A stretch of DNA of 64,000 bases from Verrucomicrobiia bacterium (GCA_030425385.1 JAUIAH010000011.1:62001-126000), one strand, 5' to 3'; numbered from the stretch's first letter, positions 19,072 through 28,044 are shown. Notes: generated from the sequence alone by a model not told the origin. Made by a program: numbers and translations.

Positions 19072-19425
19072 ATGTCAGTCGCAGTCGGCATGGCCTCCTC
19101 ATTTCATTCACCTCTCTCCGGGCACCTCGCACGGGCGGTGTCATCCGTCCTCCTCCTCCTCGCCCTCGTGCTCAGCTACCATATCGTCCGCACCGAAGTG
19201 GAAGCGTCCTCAAATCCGACGCCAACCAAGGCGGTGCCTAGTCCTGAAGCCCTGCCGCGCGAGGCAGAAGTCGATGAGTCCGAGGCGCAACCAGGCAAGC
19301 GGCTCAAGCGCGAGGGCAGCCGGCGCGAGTGGTTGGAGAGACGCCAGAGGAGATGGTTCACCCCGCCTCAATCGCACATGGATCGTGGACTACCGAAGGC
19401 TCGTGGACGTTTCAAAGTCGCCTGA
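19072..19425 (+). CDS. Small single-pass membrane protein
   Basis: This 117-residue product of unknown family has a start at ATG 19072 (an internal ATG at 19090 is also possible). One transmembrane helix is clear at about 20-39 (LARAVSSVLLLLALVLSYHI). It is followed by a Pro/Glu-rich linker and a strongly basic segment (about 85-117, many Arg) with no recognisable domain. It lies 55 bases after the giant TPR gene and 138 bases before the membrane-anchored HTH gene, all on the same strand. The composition would suit a bitopic accessory or anchoring protein. Coding status is moderately supported by the coherent membrane helix and position. Confidence 0.5.
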   Translation: MSVAVGMASSFHSPLSGHLARAVSSVLLLLALVLSYHIVRTEVEASSNPTPTKAVPSPEALPREAEVDESEAQPGKRLKREGSRREWLERRQRRWFTPPQSHMDRGLPKARGRFKVA

Positions 19426-19462
19426 AGAGGTTATAGATTTTAGGAATTTTATTAAATCAGGG

Positions 19463-19494
19463 TTGCATTTGTGGTCAGGTTTCATATTTATCAT
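19463..19494 (+). promoter_or_regulatory. AT-rich promoter-like region before HTH gene
   Basis: The 138-base gap is unusually AT-rich for this genome. TTGCAT (19463-19468) is followed after 16 bases by TATTTA (19485-19490), overlapping TATCAT (19489-19494). It also holds an ATTAAATCA motif (19451-19459) that recurs before the polysaccharide locus. This is motif inspection only. Confidence 0.25.
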
Positions 19495-19563
19495 ATGCAA
19501 TTCACTGACTGCTACCAACTTCGCAAATCTTAGATCCCTCCTCAGCAGCTTTCCACCTGCTAC

Positions 19564-20112
19564 GTGAACGAATCCACGCCACCCGACGACACGCCCATTC
19601 CCCCCTACCGCCATCCCTCGAACTGGCAGTTTCCGACCCTACTGCGCCAGGTCCGCGAAAAGCGACGGTTCAGCCAAGAAGAAGCAGCAGCTTGCCTTCC
19701 GGGAATCTCTCTCAACCGCTATCAGGAATGGGAGCGTGGGTGTCGACCTCCCTTTGGGTGGTTCCAGACTCTGATCGTTTGGCGCCTCAATACTTCTCCA
19801 CGACCGCCACTTTCGAAGCCCGTTCGGAGCCACGCGCGCTTGCCGATCGCTCTCCCTGCGGCACTCGGGCTTTGCGTCGTCGCAGCCATCCTCGTCCACG
19901 TCGTTGCCAGCCACCGATCACTCTCTCCAGATCTTGCTTCCAGCATTGCCCGCGAAGCCAGTCGAGCCCTCGGTTATCAGGTGGACGCTGCGTCCTATCA
20001 GACGTATGCCGATGACTTAAAAGGGACGCTTTCCCAGTTCGATCAGGCGCAACGCGAGCACATCTTAGGTGGCGAAATTACCCTCATGATGGCCATCGCC
20101 TACGGCGAGTAG
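19564..20112 (+). CDS. Membrane-anchored XRE-like HTH protein
   Basis: This 182-residue protein starts at GTG 19564. Residues about 22-70 fit a Cro/CI (XRE) helix-turn-helix, with LLRQVREKRRFSQEEAAACL leading into the recognition helix and NRYQEWERG as the typical closing helix. A single transmembrane helix follows at about 93-115 (LPIALPAALGLCVVAAILV). A roughly 65-residue C-terminal segment would then be periplasmic. This RodZ-like topology suggests a DNA-binding domain tethered to the membrane, sensing or scaffolding envelope state. Neighbours are the giant TPR protein, a small membrane protein and an exported helical protein, all co-directional. Target sites are unknown. Confidence 0.7.
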   Translation: MNESTPPDDTPIPPYRHPSNWQFPTLLRQVREKRRFSQEEAAACLPGISLNRYQEWERGCRPPFGWFQTLIVWRLNTSPRPPLSKPVRSHARLPIALPAALGLCVVAAILVHVVASHRSLSPDLASSIAREASRALGYQVDAASYQTYADDLKGTLSQFDQAQREHILGGEITLMMAIAYGE

Positions 20113-20172
20113 ACCGGTTCCCTCCTTGCGACCAACGCGTGGCGGTGTCAGCGTAGCGCTAAGGATTTCTCT

Positions 20173-22164
20173 ATGCGCGTCCCCCTCATTCTTCTCTCAT
20201 TGCTGGTCTCCGCTCTCTCTCAGGAAGCGCCATCACCTCCCGCGGCGACCCCTAGCGACACGCCAAATGCCTCTCCTCTGGCGAATCCCGCAGAAGCCTT
20301 GAAAGGCCCCACAGGCCCAAATCTCTTCGGCACAGAACTCCCCTTTCTGGATCCGGGGTCGGAGATGCTCTCTTGGAATGGGAACGCCTGGAATGTCGTC
20401 AACAACCGGATGTTTGGGGCACGGTTTGAGAAGTATCTCAGCGCGCCTGCCGCGGAATCTTCGGAAGATCAGGCCTACCGCGACACGTTGAGAGAGATAC
20501 TCGACGCCCTTTCGCCCCATCAGCCTAACAAAGGCAACCTCACAAAAGCTGTGAGCCTGCTCCCCATCGCCGCGGCCTACTACCACGACGCGCGCCTCTG
20601 TGAGTCCATCTCCAATACGATCTATGGCATTTGGTTAGCTCGAAAGAATGTCGAGCAGCTGAAACGCACCAACCGAGAACTGGAACGCCAAGCCAAGCGT
20701 CAGCTATGGAACGCGAATATTTCCGCGAAGAAGAACGATCTCCGTAAGAAAGCACAACCCGTCGGCGGCAACGCCCCGCAACGCCAAAGCCAGAGCACTA
20801 CGAACGCTAACAACCCACTCGACAGTCTCAACGGTCTTCTGAACGATCAAAGCCAGAACGCCACGCGACTCGGAGGTGGTGGACCCACCGGCCAGGCCGA
20901 AGGCTTGCAAGACAACTTCGATTCTGCCTCCTGGACGACTTATTACCTCAAGAAAGTAACCGAGTATGAATCACTGGCTGCTCGCAATAAACTCACGATG
21001 TTCTCAAGCGAGCTACAGCAGAAGATCGAGTTTCAAGGGCTCATCATGCAGCTATTCATGCAGCGGCGATTTGAACACGTCGTCATTGCCACGCGGCTCT
21101 ACCGCCTGCTTTTCAAGGACGGAGACACAGCGATGAAGCTCGATGAGAACTCTGCCGTCTACAAGAGCTTCTCCCTTGGCTCGGGGATGACGCCAACCGT
21201 TTCCACCTTCGACGCCCTTGCCAACGAAGCCATTCGTGACGTCGACGAAAGCGTCCTCGCATTCGAACACTTGGTGGCCAAAGAAGAATTGGAAAGCGCG
21301 ACCAAACGGCTTTCCGAAGCATTCGCGGTTGGCGAGTACCTTCCTCGCATTCGCACACTCTCACTGGAAAAGAAAGCGCAAGTGCTAGAATTCGTGCGGC
21401 ATTCCAATCAGCTTCTATCTGCCATCGATGTGAAGAACTATCATTTGGCCCAAGAACTCGTGGATCAGATGAAAGTCATGGCCAAGGATTACGACTACGC
21501 CAAGGCGGAAGGTCTCATCCAATCCACCACGATGACGGCGGACATGATCTTGAAGAAAGCCATGCTTGCGGCCCGCAACGGCAATGATGCGGAAATGCAG
21601 AAATTGTTAGAGCAGGCTCACGCGCTGTACCCGACCAATCCCGAACTCAAGAAAGTTTCTGATCTCATCCTCAAAGGAAGCGATACCCAGAGCCAGGCTC
21701 TCAGCGACCTCGATCGCCTCATTGCCGAGGGCAACTATCGGGCCATCCAGCAGGACGAGGCCCGCTTTGTCGCCGCAGCCGGGCTATCCAACGATCCCGA
21801 TCGGCTCGAATCGCTGATGAAGGTGCGCGAGAGACTCAAAGATCTGGAGATGCGCATGGAGAAAGCGAAGGCCCTGGTCGACGCAGGCAGCCCCGAGGCC
21901 GCCTGGGAAACGCTCCACACCGGCGCACAAGATTTCGGGAGTGATCCTGAGTTTGCCCAACTCTACTCCCAACTCACCGTCAACGCCGCGAAGTTCGTCC
22001 ACATGATCGAGGAAGCATCGCGCCATTACCAAAGCGACCAGTTGGGATCCAGCCTCAGCTGGTACCTCAAAGCCCGGCAAACCTATCTCAAGAGCGGACT
22101 GGTTCAGGAAGGCATCGATCAAATCCTGGGAGAACTCCTCCCCGACGAACGTCCTGAACTCTAA
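20173..22164 (+). CDS. Exported helical/TPR-like protein of unknown function
   Basis: This 663-residue protein has a short signal peptide (MRVPLILLSLLVSALSQ). A Pro/Ser-rich linker follows, then a conserved-looking block with LSWNGNAWNVVNNRMFGARFEKYL near residue 75. The rest is mainly alpha-helical, with a Gln/Asn-rich low-complexity stretch at about 195-240. C-terminal helices pair in TPR fashion, for example MLAARNGNDAEMQKLLEQAHALYPTNPEL around 455-485 and the AKALVDAGSPEAAWETL repeat later. AGGA lies about 8 bases before ATG 20173. I do not recognise a named family. Position after the giant TPR and HTH-membrane genes suggests a shared envelope role. Confidence 0.75.
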   Translation: MRVPLILLSLLVSALSQEAPSPPAATPSDTPNASPLANPAEALKGPTGPNLFGTELPFLDPGSEMLSWNGNAWNVVNNRMFGARFEKYLSAPAAESSEDQAYRDTLREILDALSPHQPNKGNLTKAVSLLPIAAAYYHDARLCESISNTIYGIWLARKNVEQLKRTNRELERQAKRQLWNANISAKKNDLRKKAQPVGGNAPQRQSQSTTNANNPLDSLNGLLNDQSQNATRLGGGGPTGQAEGLQDNFDSASWTTYYLKKVTEYESLAARNKLTMFSSELQQKIEFQGLIMQLFMQRRFEHVVIATRLYRLLFKDGDTAMKLDENSAVYKSFSLGSGMTPTVSTFDALANEAIRDVDESVLAFEHLVAKEELESATKRLSEAFAVGEYLPRIRTLSLEKKAQVLEFVRHSNQLLSAIDVKNYHLAQELVDQMKVMAKDYDYAKAEGLIQSTTMTADMILKKAMLAARNGNDAEMQKLLEQAHALYPTNPELKKVSDLILKGSDTQSQALSDLDRLIAEGNYRAIQQDEARFVAAAGLSNDPDRLESLMKVRERLKDLEMRMEKAKALVDAGSPEAAWETLHTGAQDFGSDPEFAQLYSQLTVNAAKFVHMIEEASRHYQSDQLGSSLSWYLKARQTYLKSGLVQEGIDQILGELLPDERPEL

Positions 22165-22413
22165 GGCGAGTCCTCCGCTGACACTCCATTCTCCCCGTAG
22201 AGGGACCCGTATCCACGCGACCCTGCAAATTGGCGGCGCCGTTGCGTGTCATATCTGCAGTACTTTTGGCGAACCGATACGCTCGATACTCACGGCCACT
22301 CTCCGAGTCGCAACCCGCTCACGCCTCCCGAATACCCCTTGAAATGGATGACCGTTTAATGATAGTAATTATTAAATCACTGGAATATCTACTAGTGGTG
22401 AACATTTTAGACC
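22165..22413. other. Intergenic region before polysaccharide locus
   Basis: This 249-base gap has no supported gene. Its last 80 bases turn AT-rich. TTGAAA (22339-22344) is followed 18 bases later by TAGTAA (22363-22368), a weak promoter-like pair. A short inverted repeat overlaps this area. The locus-wide promoter for the following run of co-directional genes is most plausibly here. Confidence 0.35.
22355..22376. promoter_or_regulatory. AT-rich inverted repeat upstream of wzm
   Basis: TTTAAT (22355-22360) and ATTAAA (22371-22376) form a 6-bp inverted repeat 38 bases before the proposed wzm start. The right arm continues into ATTAAATCA, the same 9-mer seen before the HTH gene. It is a possible operator; the symmetry alone is weak evidence. 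Confidence 0.25.
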
Positions 22414-23343
22414 TTGCATGGTCACTCGCCACAATCGAGCCGAGCGACCAATGGCGGCAGCGTTCGCGCGCCGCTCCCCTTTCCCCCTGTGCTCGCACCA
22501 CCTTCAGAAATCGTCATTCAGCCTCGCAGCAGTCGTTGGCGAGTCGATTGGCGAGAGCTGACCCACTACAAGGATCTCCTATGGCTCCTCGTGCGCCGTG
22601 ACTTTGTCGCCAAATACAAGCAGACGATCCTTGGGCCGGTCTGGTTTGTGATCCAGCCTCTGCTCACGACCGTGGTCTTCACGATCATCTTTGGCAGTAT
22701 TGCGAAGGTCCCCACGGATGGCCTTCCTCCTGTGCTCTTCTATCTCTGCGGCCTCCTTGGTTGGAATTACTTCGCGCAAACCTTTGCTTCGGTCTCCGAG
22801 ACCTTCACTTCCAATGCCAATCTCTTTGGGAAAGTGTATTTCCCCCGGCTTGTCATTCCCGCATCGGCAGCCATTGGAAACATATTCGCACTGCTATTGA
22901 ATTTCATCATCTTCATCGGTTTCTGGTGCTGGTTCCGCTTCGGAACAGATGATTTCACGGCGTCTATTCACCTCGGAGCGCTAGCCGCCTTTCCATTGAT
23001 CGTCTGTCTGTCCGCTGGCACCGCCCTCGCATTTGGTTTGTGGATGGCCGTTCTCACAGCCAAGTATCGTGACCTTTCCCATCTCACTAGTTTCCTCGTT
23101 CAACTATGGCTCTACGCCACCCCTGTCATTTATCCCTTATCGCAGGTCGGCAACTCATGGAAATGGCTGGCAGCTCTCAATCCGATGACGTGTGTGTGTG
23201 AAGGTCTGCGCATGGCACTCCTAGGCACCGGCCAACTGACTCCCACCCTCGTGAGTATTTCCAGCGGCATCACTATCCTCTTCCTCCTTTCCGCCTTGGT
23301 TGCCTTCAACCATACAGAGAGAAATTTCATCGATACGGTCTAA
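22414..23343 (+). CDS. wzm: ABC polysaccharide exporter permease (Wzm/TagG type)
   Basis: This 309-residue inner-membrane permease exports a finished polysaccharide or teichoic-type polymer together with the next gene's ATPase. It has the family N-terminal amphipathic element (LTHYKDLLWLLVRRDFVAKYKQTILGPVWFVIQPL) and then six hydrophobic helices, ending with the typical NHTERNFIDTV tail. Conserved segments include YFPRLVIPASA, YRDLSHL and YATPVIYPLSQV. The longest frame uses TTG at 22414; a GTG at 22489 would give a tighter N-terminus and is equally likely. It is the first gene of the run, 6 bases before wzt. Confidence 0.9.
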   Translation: MHGHSPQSSRATNGGSVRAPLPFPPVLAPPSEIVIQPRSSRWRVDWRELTHYKDLLWLLVRRDFVAKYKQTILGPVWFVIQPLLTTVVFTIIFGSIAKVPTDGLPPVLFYLCGLLGWNYFAQTFASVSETFTSNANLFGKVYFPRLVIPASAAIGNIFALLLNFIIFIGFWCWFRFGTDDFTASIHLGALAAFPLIVCLSAGTALAFGLWMAVLTAKYRDLSHLTSFLVQLWLYATPVIYPLSQVGNSWKWLAALNPMTCVCEGLRMALLGTGQLTPTLVSISSGITILFLLSALVAFNHTERNFIDTV

Positions 23344-23349
23344 GAGGCC

Positions 23350-24654
23350 ATGAGTCGACCCCCTATCATAGAGGTCAACAATCTCGGCAAGCGCTACCAG
23401 CTTGGCGTCATCGGAGCGACCACCCTTCGCGATAGTCTATCACGGACGATCAATCGTTTTCGAGGGCGAGAAGACGCTTCTATCCAAGGCGAGTTCTGGG
23501 CGCTCAAGGATGTCTCCTTTCAAGTCGAACCAGGAGAAGTACTCGGAATCATCGGCCGTAATGGAGCAGGGAAATCAACTCTCCTAAAGGTGCTCTCACG
23601 GATCACGGAACCCACTGAAGGCAGAGCCGTCCTCCGTGGCCGAGTCGCCAGCCTGTTAGAAGTGGGAACAGGATTCCACCCTGAACTCACCGGTCGGGAA
23701 AACACGTTTCTCAATGGAGCGATCCTTGGCATGACGCACGCCGAGATCGTTGGCAAACTTGATGCTATCGTCGACTTCGCAGGCATCTCGCAGTTCCTTG
23801 ACACGCCCGTCAAACGCTACAGCTCCGGCATGCGAGTCCGGCTTGCATTCGCCGTCGCCGCCCATCTTGATCCCGAGATTCTCATTATTGACGAAGTGCT
23901 CGCCGTCGGTGACGCCACCTTTCAACAAAAGTGTTTGGGCAAGATTGGCGAAGTCGCGAGGAGTGGTCGCACCGTTCTCTTTGTAAGTCACAATATGGCA
24001 GCCATTCAGAGCTTCTGCACTCGAGTGCAAGTGATCGATGGTGGCCGACAACTCTTTGATGGTCCCCCATCTGAAGGCGTTGAACAGTATTATCGCAGCT
24101 TTTCATCAGAGGATATAAGCGGCCGATACGCGCGACTCCGCCCTATCGACCACCATGATTCTGCCTGGATTGCTACCGCACACATTTCCGCGTGCGACAA
24201 CTCATCGGCTCAAGGGGAATTTCAAGCAGGAACGCCCGTGGCAATTGAGGTCGACGTCGTCGCACGGCATCCCATTACTGGTCTTCAACTCGGAATCGGC
24301 ATTGAGAACAGCCGCGGCATTCGCGTCTGCACTCTTCATACGAAATGCGACCCTCGATTGGAGATCCGTGGGTCAGCCGGAAAGTATCACTTTCGCTGCG
24401 CACTTGATTCACCTGTCCTTGCCCCAGGAACATATCACGCTCGCATTCAATTGGAGACCGGTCAGGAATTAATGGAATTGATCGAGAGTGCCTTCAACTT
24501 TCGCATCCTGAAATCGGACTTCTTTCAGAACGGAGGCAAAGATGTCGCTGGAGTGGCTCTCGCGACTCAACAATGGACTTATCGACTCGAAGAGAATGCC
24601 TCTAGCACAGGCGCATCCCAAGCTCTCTCTCATGAACTTGCCGCTACTCACTAA
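23350..24654 (+). CDS. wzt: ABC polysaccharide exporter ATPase with Wzt C-terminal domain
   Basis: This 434-residue protein has an N-terminal ABC ATPase (about 1-245) that shows Walker A GRNGAGKST (69-77), the signature YSSGMRVRLAFA near 157, Walker B ILIIDEVLAVGD and the switch His in FVSHN. A separate C-terminal beta-sandwich (about 270-415) matches the Wzt substrate-recognition domain. In O8/O9a-type systems that domain binds the chemically capped non-reducing end of the glycan before export. GAGG precedes ATG 23350. It pairs with wzm. The presence of the C-terminal domain and nearby methyltransferases suggests export depends on a terminal modification. Confidence 0.92.
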   Translation: MSRPPIIEVNNLGKRYQLGVIGATTLRDSLSRTINRFRGREDASIQGEFWALKDVSFQVEPGEVLGIIGRNGAGKSTLLKVLSRITEPTEGRAVLRGRVASLLEVGTGFHPELTGRENTFLNGAILGMTHAEIVGKLDAIVDFAGISQFLDTPVKRYSSGMRVRLAFAVAAHLDPEILIIDEVLAVGDATFQQKCLGKIGEVARSGRTVLFVSHNMAAIQSFCTRVQVIDGGRQLFDGPPSEGVEQYYRSFSSEDISGRYARLRPIDHHDSAWIATAHISACDNSSAQGEFQAGTPVAIEVDVVARHPITGLQLGIGIENSRGIRVCTLHTKCDPRLEIRGSAGKYHFRCALDSPVLAPGTYHARIQLETGQELMELIESAFNFRILKSDFFQNGGKDVAGVALATQQWTYRLEENASSTGASQALSHELAATH

Positions 24655-25381
24655 AGAGCTACTCGCCCGCACATTGGTTGAGCCCATGCTCCGATCGGGT
24701 TTAGCCCCATTCGGGCCGTTCAATCCACTCATGGCCTGGGTTCTGAAGAATCGCGACGCGAGGCTCCCCAAGGATCACCCTCTGAAAAGCCTTGAAGACA
24801 TTCGCGAATGGGACAGCACGTTCGCATTAAGCAGAAGTTCGTTGCTTTGGCTATGGGCCAAGCTCAATCAGCTCAAGCCCATTCGAATTCTAGAGTTCGG
24901 GAGCGGACGCACGACCTTTGCACTGGCCAGCTACGCGAAACAATGCCGGGAAGCCGGACTTGCCACCCCCATTATCATTACCGTGGAAGCTGAGGGATCC
25001 TGGCTCGCGCAGACTCGTGAGATACTCGCATCTCACCATCTGGAATCCTTCATCACCTTTATTCAAGCCAATGCGATCAAGACACCCACCGATCACGGTT
25101 ACGATCTCGACGGGACGTCTCTGCGCGAGGCATTCCAAAGCAAGGATGTCGAGTTTCTTCTGATCGATGGGCCATCAGGCGGACACGGGCGCATCGGCAC
25201 CTTGCGCTCCGTCTTTGATCTACTCAGCCCTGATGCAGAGATCTTCCTTGACGACTGTGATCGTGCTGCAGAGAAGCAATCGATACGTGCTTGGGCAAAA
25301 GACTATGGATCAAAGATTCAATCCCATGGCATCATTCCCACGGTTGGTGGTCTTGGATGGCTGACACGAACCGCGAGATGA
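24632..25381 (+). CDS. SAM-dependent methyltransferase-like protein
   Basis: About 249 residues are encoded if translation begins at ATG 24632, which overlaps the wzt stop by 23 bases. The open frame reaches back to 24542, but that would overlap wzt by 113 bases. A Rossmann motif I is visible as IRILEFGSGRTTFALASYA, followed by an acidic strand end (IIITVEAEGSWLAQTREIL), VEFLLIDGPSGG and IFLDDCDR, the order of a class I methyltransferase of the Methyltransf_24 or SAM-binding type. The stop TGA overlaps the start of the next glycosyltransferase (ATGA). Placed right after wzt, it could modify the exported glycan. Acceptor unknown. Confidence 0.65.
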   Translation: MNLPLLTKELLARTLVEPMLRSGLAPFGPFNPLMAWVLKNRDARLPKDHPLKSLEDIREWDSTFALSRSSLLWLWAKLNQLKPIRILEFGSGRTTFALASYAKQCREAGLATPIIITVEAEGSWLAQTREILASHHLESFITFIQANAIKTPTDHGYDLDGTSLREAFQSKDVEFLLIDGPSGGHGRIGTLRSVFDLLSPDAEIFLDDCDRAAEKQSIRAWAKDYGSKIQSHGIIPTVGGLGWLTRTAR

Positions 25382-26373
25382 CAAAGGGACACTCACCACT
25401 CGTATCCATCCTCATTCCCAACCACAATGGGGAACCTTACCTAAAGGATGCGGTCGAATCAGCGCTCGCCCAAACACATCCTTCCATCGAAGTTATTGTT
25501 ATCGATGATGGTTCGACTGATCTTTCCACTTCAACTCTCGCTGCTTTCGGAGATCGCATACAATGGCTGCAGTTATCTCAAAGCGGCGCCTGTGTCGCTC
25601 GCAACCGCGCGCTTGAGTTGGCCAAAGGAGAGTATATTCAATATCTTGACGCGGATGATCTCCTATTCCCTACGAAGATAGAAGAGCAACTTCCTTATCT
25701 CACTTCTGGCGCAAGTGATCTCGTCTTCTGCCGAGGCACTATCTTTGGCGATGGCAAGCCTGAGCGCCCAAAGAAAGCTCCCATTCGCGAACTAGCCGAT
25801 ACGGACCCTTTCCTCTATTGCATCTATCAGCGACTAAGCACTCCAGCACCGCTTCATCGCCGCGAACTATTGGATCGCGTTGGGGGATTCCGACCAGACG
25901 TGCCATTTGCTCAAGAACTCGATCTCCATCTTCGATTGACCGCTGCTGGCGCCCGCATCGCCTTCCATGACAGTCTCCTCTATCGCGTACGCCATCATCA
26001 GTCTCCCACGCGTATCAGCCAAGGATCTCGCCCACCTGGCGCTTATCTCCAAATCCTATTGGATCTATCGCACATCCTTCTCAAGGATTCCGTCTACTCT
26101 TTGACATCAGAAAGGCGCCATGCATTGGCCAATTTAGTGGCTCAGCATGCGATCTACGCATACCGCAATGGTGCGCCTGAACAGGCGGCGACGGCCTTTC
26201 AAATGGCTCGTCAACTTGATCCCAGTTTTCACGTTCACGAGCGGAAATGGTACCTCCCCGCCGCTCGTCGCATCGGCTACCAGAATCTCGAATGGTGCCT
26301 TTCCAAGATTCGGAAATGGAATCAGAAACGACGGGCTCTCTTCCATGCCACCCATTCCCATTCGTCTTCTTAA
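25378..26373 (+). CDS. Glycosyltransferase family 2
   Basis: This GT-A glycosyltransferase has about 331 residues from ATG 25378, which overlaps the preceding stop as ATGA. The longer frame from 25291 lacks homology upstream of SPLVSILIPNHNGEPYLKDA. Visible features are the nucleotide-binding strand VIVIDDGSTD, the ARNRAL helix, the metal-binding YLDADD and a later acceptor-region HRRELLDRVGGFRPDVPFAQELDLHLRL. It probably adds one sugar in cytosolic assembly of the polysaccharide. Donor and linkage cannot be inferred. The C-terminal 60 residues are basic and may contact the membrane. Confidence 0.88.
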   Translation: MTKGHSPLVSILIPNHNGEPYLKDAVESALAQTHPSIEVIVIDDGSTDLSTSTLAAFGDRIQWLQLSQSGACVARNRALELAKGEYIQYLDADDLLFPTKIEEQLPYLTSGASDLVFCRGTIFGDGKPERPKKAPIRELADTDPFLYCIYQRLSTPAPLHRRELLDRVGGFRPDVPFAQELDLHLRLTAAGARIAFHDSLLYRVRHHQSPTRISQGSRPPGAYLQILLDLSHILLKDSVYSLTSERRHALANLVAQHAIYAYRNGAPEQAATAFQMARQLDPSFHVHERKWYLPAARRIGYQNLEWCLSKIRKWNQKRRALFHATHSHSSS

Positions 26374-26391
26374 CCACTCCCGAAGTCACCT

Positions 26392-27201
26392 ATGAACATG
26401 ATTGGCTCACTCACCAAACGCGGTATCCAAAAGCTGATCCATTCCACCGGACATGAGATCGTTTCTAGGCAGATTCAGCCATCAAGTTCTGAGGATCCCG
26501 ATCCCCTGCGTTTCGTGCATCCCGACATGGAGGCGCCCTTTCCGGATTTCTACCTGCAATGTCGCGAATACACCATGACTTCGGTGGAGAGACTCTATGC
26601 GCTCTTTCAAGCTATCCATTACATTGAGCAACGACGCATTCTCGGCTCCTTTGTCGAATGTGGCGTCTGGCGCGGAGGAAGCTCTATGATGGCCGCGTTG
26701 ACTCTTCAGGAAAGCCGCTCCACCGACCGCGATCTCTACCTCTACGATACCTACCAAGGCATGTCCGCGCCAACGGCACGCGACGAGAAAGCAGATGGCT
26801 CCGTCGATGCCTCGGCGAAGTATCAAGCACTCAAGAATGGTGAAACGGTCGACTGGTGCTACGCCCCATTCGAAGATGTTCGATCCAATCTCAGATCGAC
26901 AGGATACCCTTCCCAGAAGACCCATTTCATCAAAGGAATGGTGGAGGAGAGTCTTCAGGATCAACCACCAGAAGGCCCCATCGCCATCCTCCGTCTCGAC
27001 ACCGATTTCTACGAATCCACCAAATGCGAACTCGAACACCTATACCCTCGGCTCGCGACAGGAGGCATTCTTATCATCGATGACTACGGCACTTGGAAAG
27101 GATCGAAGGCGGCGGTAGATGAATATTTCGCCGACTCCACAAACCGGCCGCTCTTGAATAAGATCGATGGCACAGGACGCATCGCCATTAAAGTCGATTA
27201 A
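26392..27201 (+). CDS. TylF/MycF-family O-methyltransferase
   Basis: This 269-residue member of the macrocin-O-methyltransferase family methylates sugar hydroxyls. Motifs visible are FVECGVWRGGSSMMAAL (SAM binding, about residues 84-100), YLYDTYQGMSAPT (typical TylF DTFxGxPxP region), ILRLDTDFYESTKCELEHLYP and GGILIIDDYGTWKG, the last two containing the metal-binding Asp residues of MycF-type enzymes. ATG 26392 is the natural start. It lies 18 bases after the GT2 gene and 2 bases before another methyltransferase. A sugar of the exported polymer is the likely acceptor, possibly as a chain-terminating cap. Confidence 0.88.
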   Translation: MNMIGSLTKRGIQKLIHSTGHEIVSRQIQPSSSEDPDPLRFVHPDMEAPFPDFYLQCREYTMTSVERLYALFQAIHYIEQRRILGSFVECGVWRGGSSMMAALTLQESRSTDRDLYLYDTYQGMSAPTARDEKADGSVDASAKYQALKNGETVDWCYAPFEDVRSNLRSTGYPSQKTHFIKGMVEESLQDQPPEGPIAILRLDTDFYESTKCELEHLYPRLATGGILIIDDYGTWKGSKAAVDEYFADSTNRPLLNKIDGTGRIAIKVD

Positions 27202-27203
27202 AC

Positions 27204-28037
27204 ATGCAAACGGTGCTGCGAAAAGTCTCAACGGCATTTCAGTATGCCACCACACCGACTCGGTATCCATTCGTGTGGAGAAAGACGGTCGGTCGCGCTA
27301 TACTCGGGGCCCCCGCCTGCCTGGAGACGTCGGCCACGGAGTCCCTCAAATGGTGTTCCACCCACGCAATCTCCAATCAGGATGCTGTTAGACGGCTCAC
27401 GCAGAAGAAGGCTTCTAAGGAACTGGCCAACCGCTTTCCACAAGTATATGCCGCTGCCTCCAAAGCCGTTGCTGATTGTCCTCAGAAGATGGGCGGCCCC
27501 GCTCACACGTCCCTCCTATTCGACCTCATTGCGAATACTTCTGCATCTCAAATACTCGAAACCGGTGTGGCCTACGGCTGGTCATCACTCGCCATTCTGT
27601 TAGCCTTGAGTCAGAAACGCCAAGGTCACTTGGTCAGCACCAATCTCCACTACCGAGAGTTTGCAGAAGATGATCGCTACGTGGGCTGCGCCGTGCCAGC
27701 TCACCTCCGCGATCGCTGGACGATTATTCCGAAGGCAGACAGTGAGGCGATTCCGGAAGCCCTTGAGCATTTCCCCAACGGGGTTGATATCTGTCACTAC
27801 GATAGCAACAAATCCTATGGAGGTCGCCTTGCTAGCTACCCACTCCTATGGAGAGCACTGAATGTTGGCGGACTATTTGTTTCTGACGATATCCAGGACA
27901 ATCTCGCCTTTGCGCACTTCTGCCGCATGGTGAAAGCATCTCCGATCGTTACTCCAGCCTCCACGACGAATGGCCACGGGAAGTACGTCGGCATCTTGCG
28001 CAAAGAGAGCGACTTCATCCGGACCATTCAATTCTAA
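27204..28037 (+). CDS. Class I SAM-dependent methyltransferase-like protein
   Basis: This 277-residue protein has a SAM-binding core that begins near residue 110, with ILETGVAYGWSSLAILLAL as motif I. VSTNLHYRE, VDICHYDSNKSYGGRL and NVGGLFVSDDIQDN follow, the order seen in Methyltransf_24 proteins, where the DSxKSY segment is typical of sugar or cephalosporin-hydroxylase-like methyltransferases. The N-terminal roughly 100 residues are helical and not assigned. The gene starts 2 bases after the TylF-like gene, so the two are coupled. It is the third methyltransferase-like protein in this 3.5 kb segment. Confidence 0.75.
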   Translation: MQTVLRKVSTAFQYATTPTRYPFVWRKTVGRAILGAPACLETSATESLKWCSTHAISNQDAVRRLTQKKASKELANRFPQVYAAASKAVADCPQKMGGPAHTSLLFDLIANTSASQILETGVAYGWSSLAILLALSQKRQGHLVSTNLHYREFAEDDRYVGCAVPAHLRDRWTIIPKADSEAIPEALEHFPNGVDICHYDSNKSYGGRLASYPLLWRALNVGGLFVSDDIQDNLAFAHFCRMVKASPIVTPASTTNGHGKYVGILRKESDFIRTIQF

Positions 28038-28044
28038 CACATTG

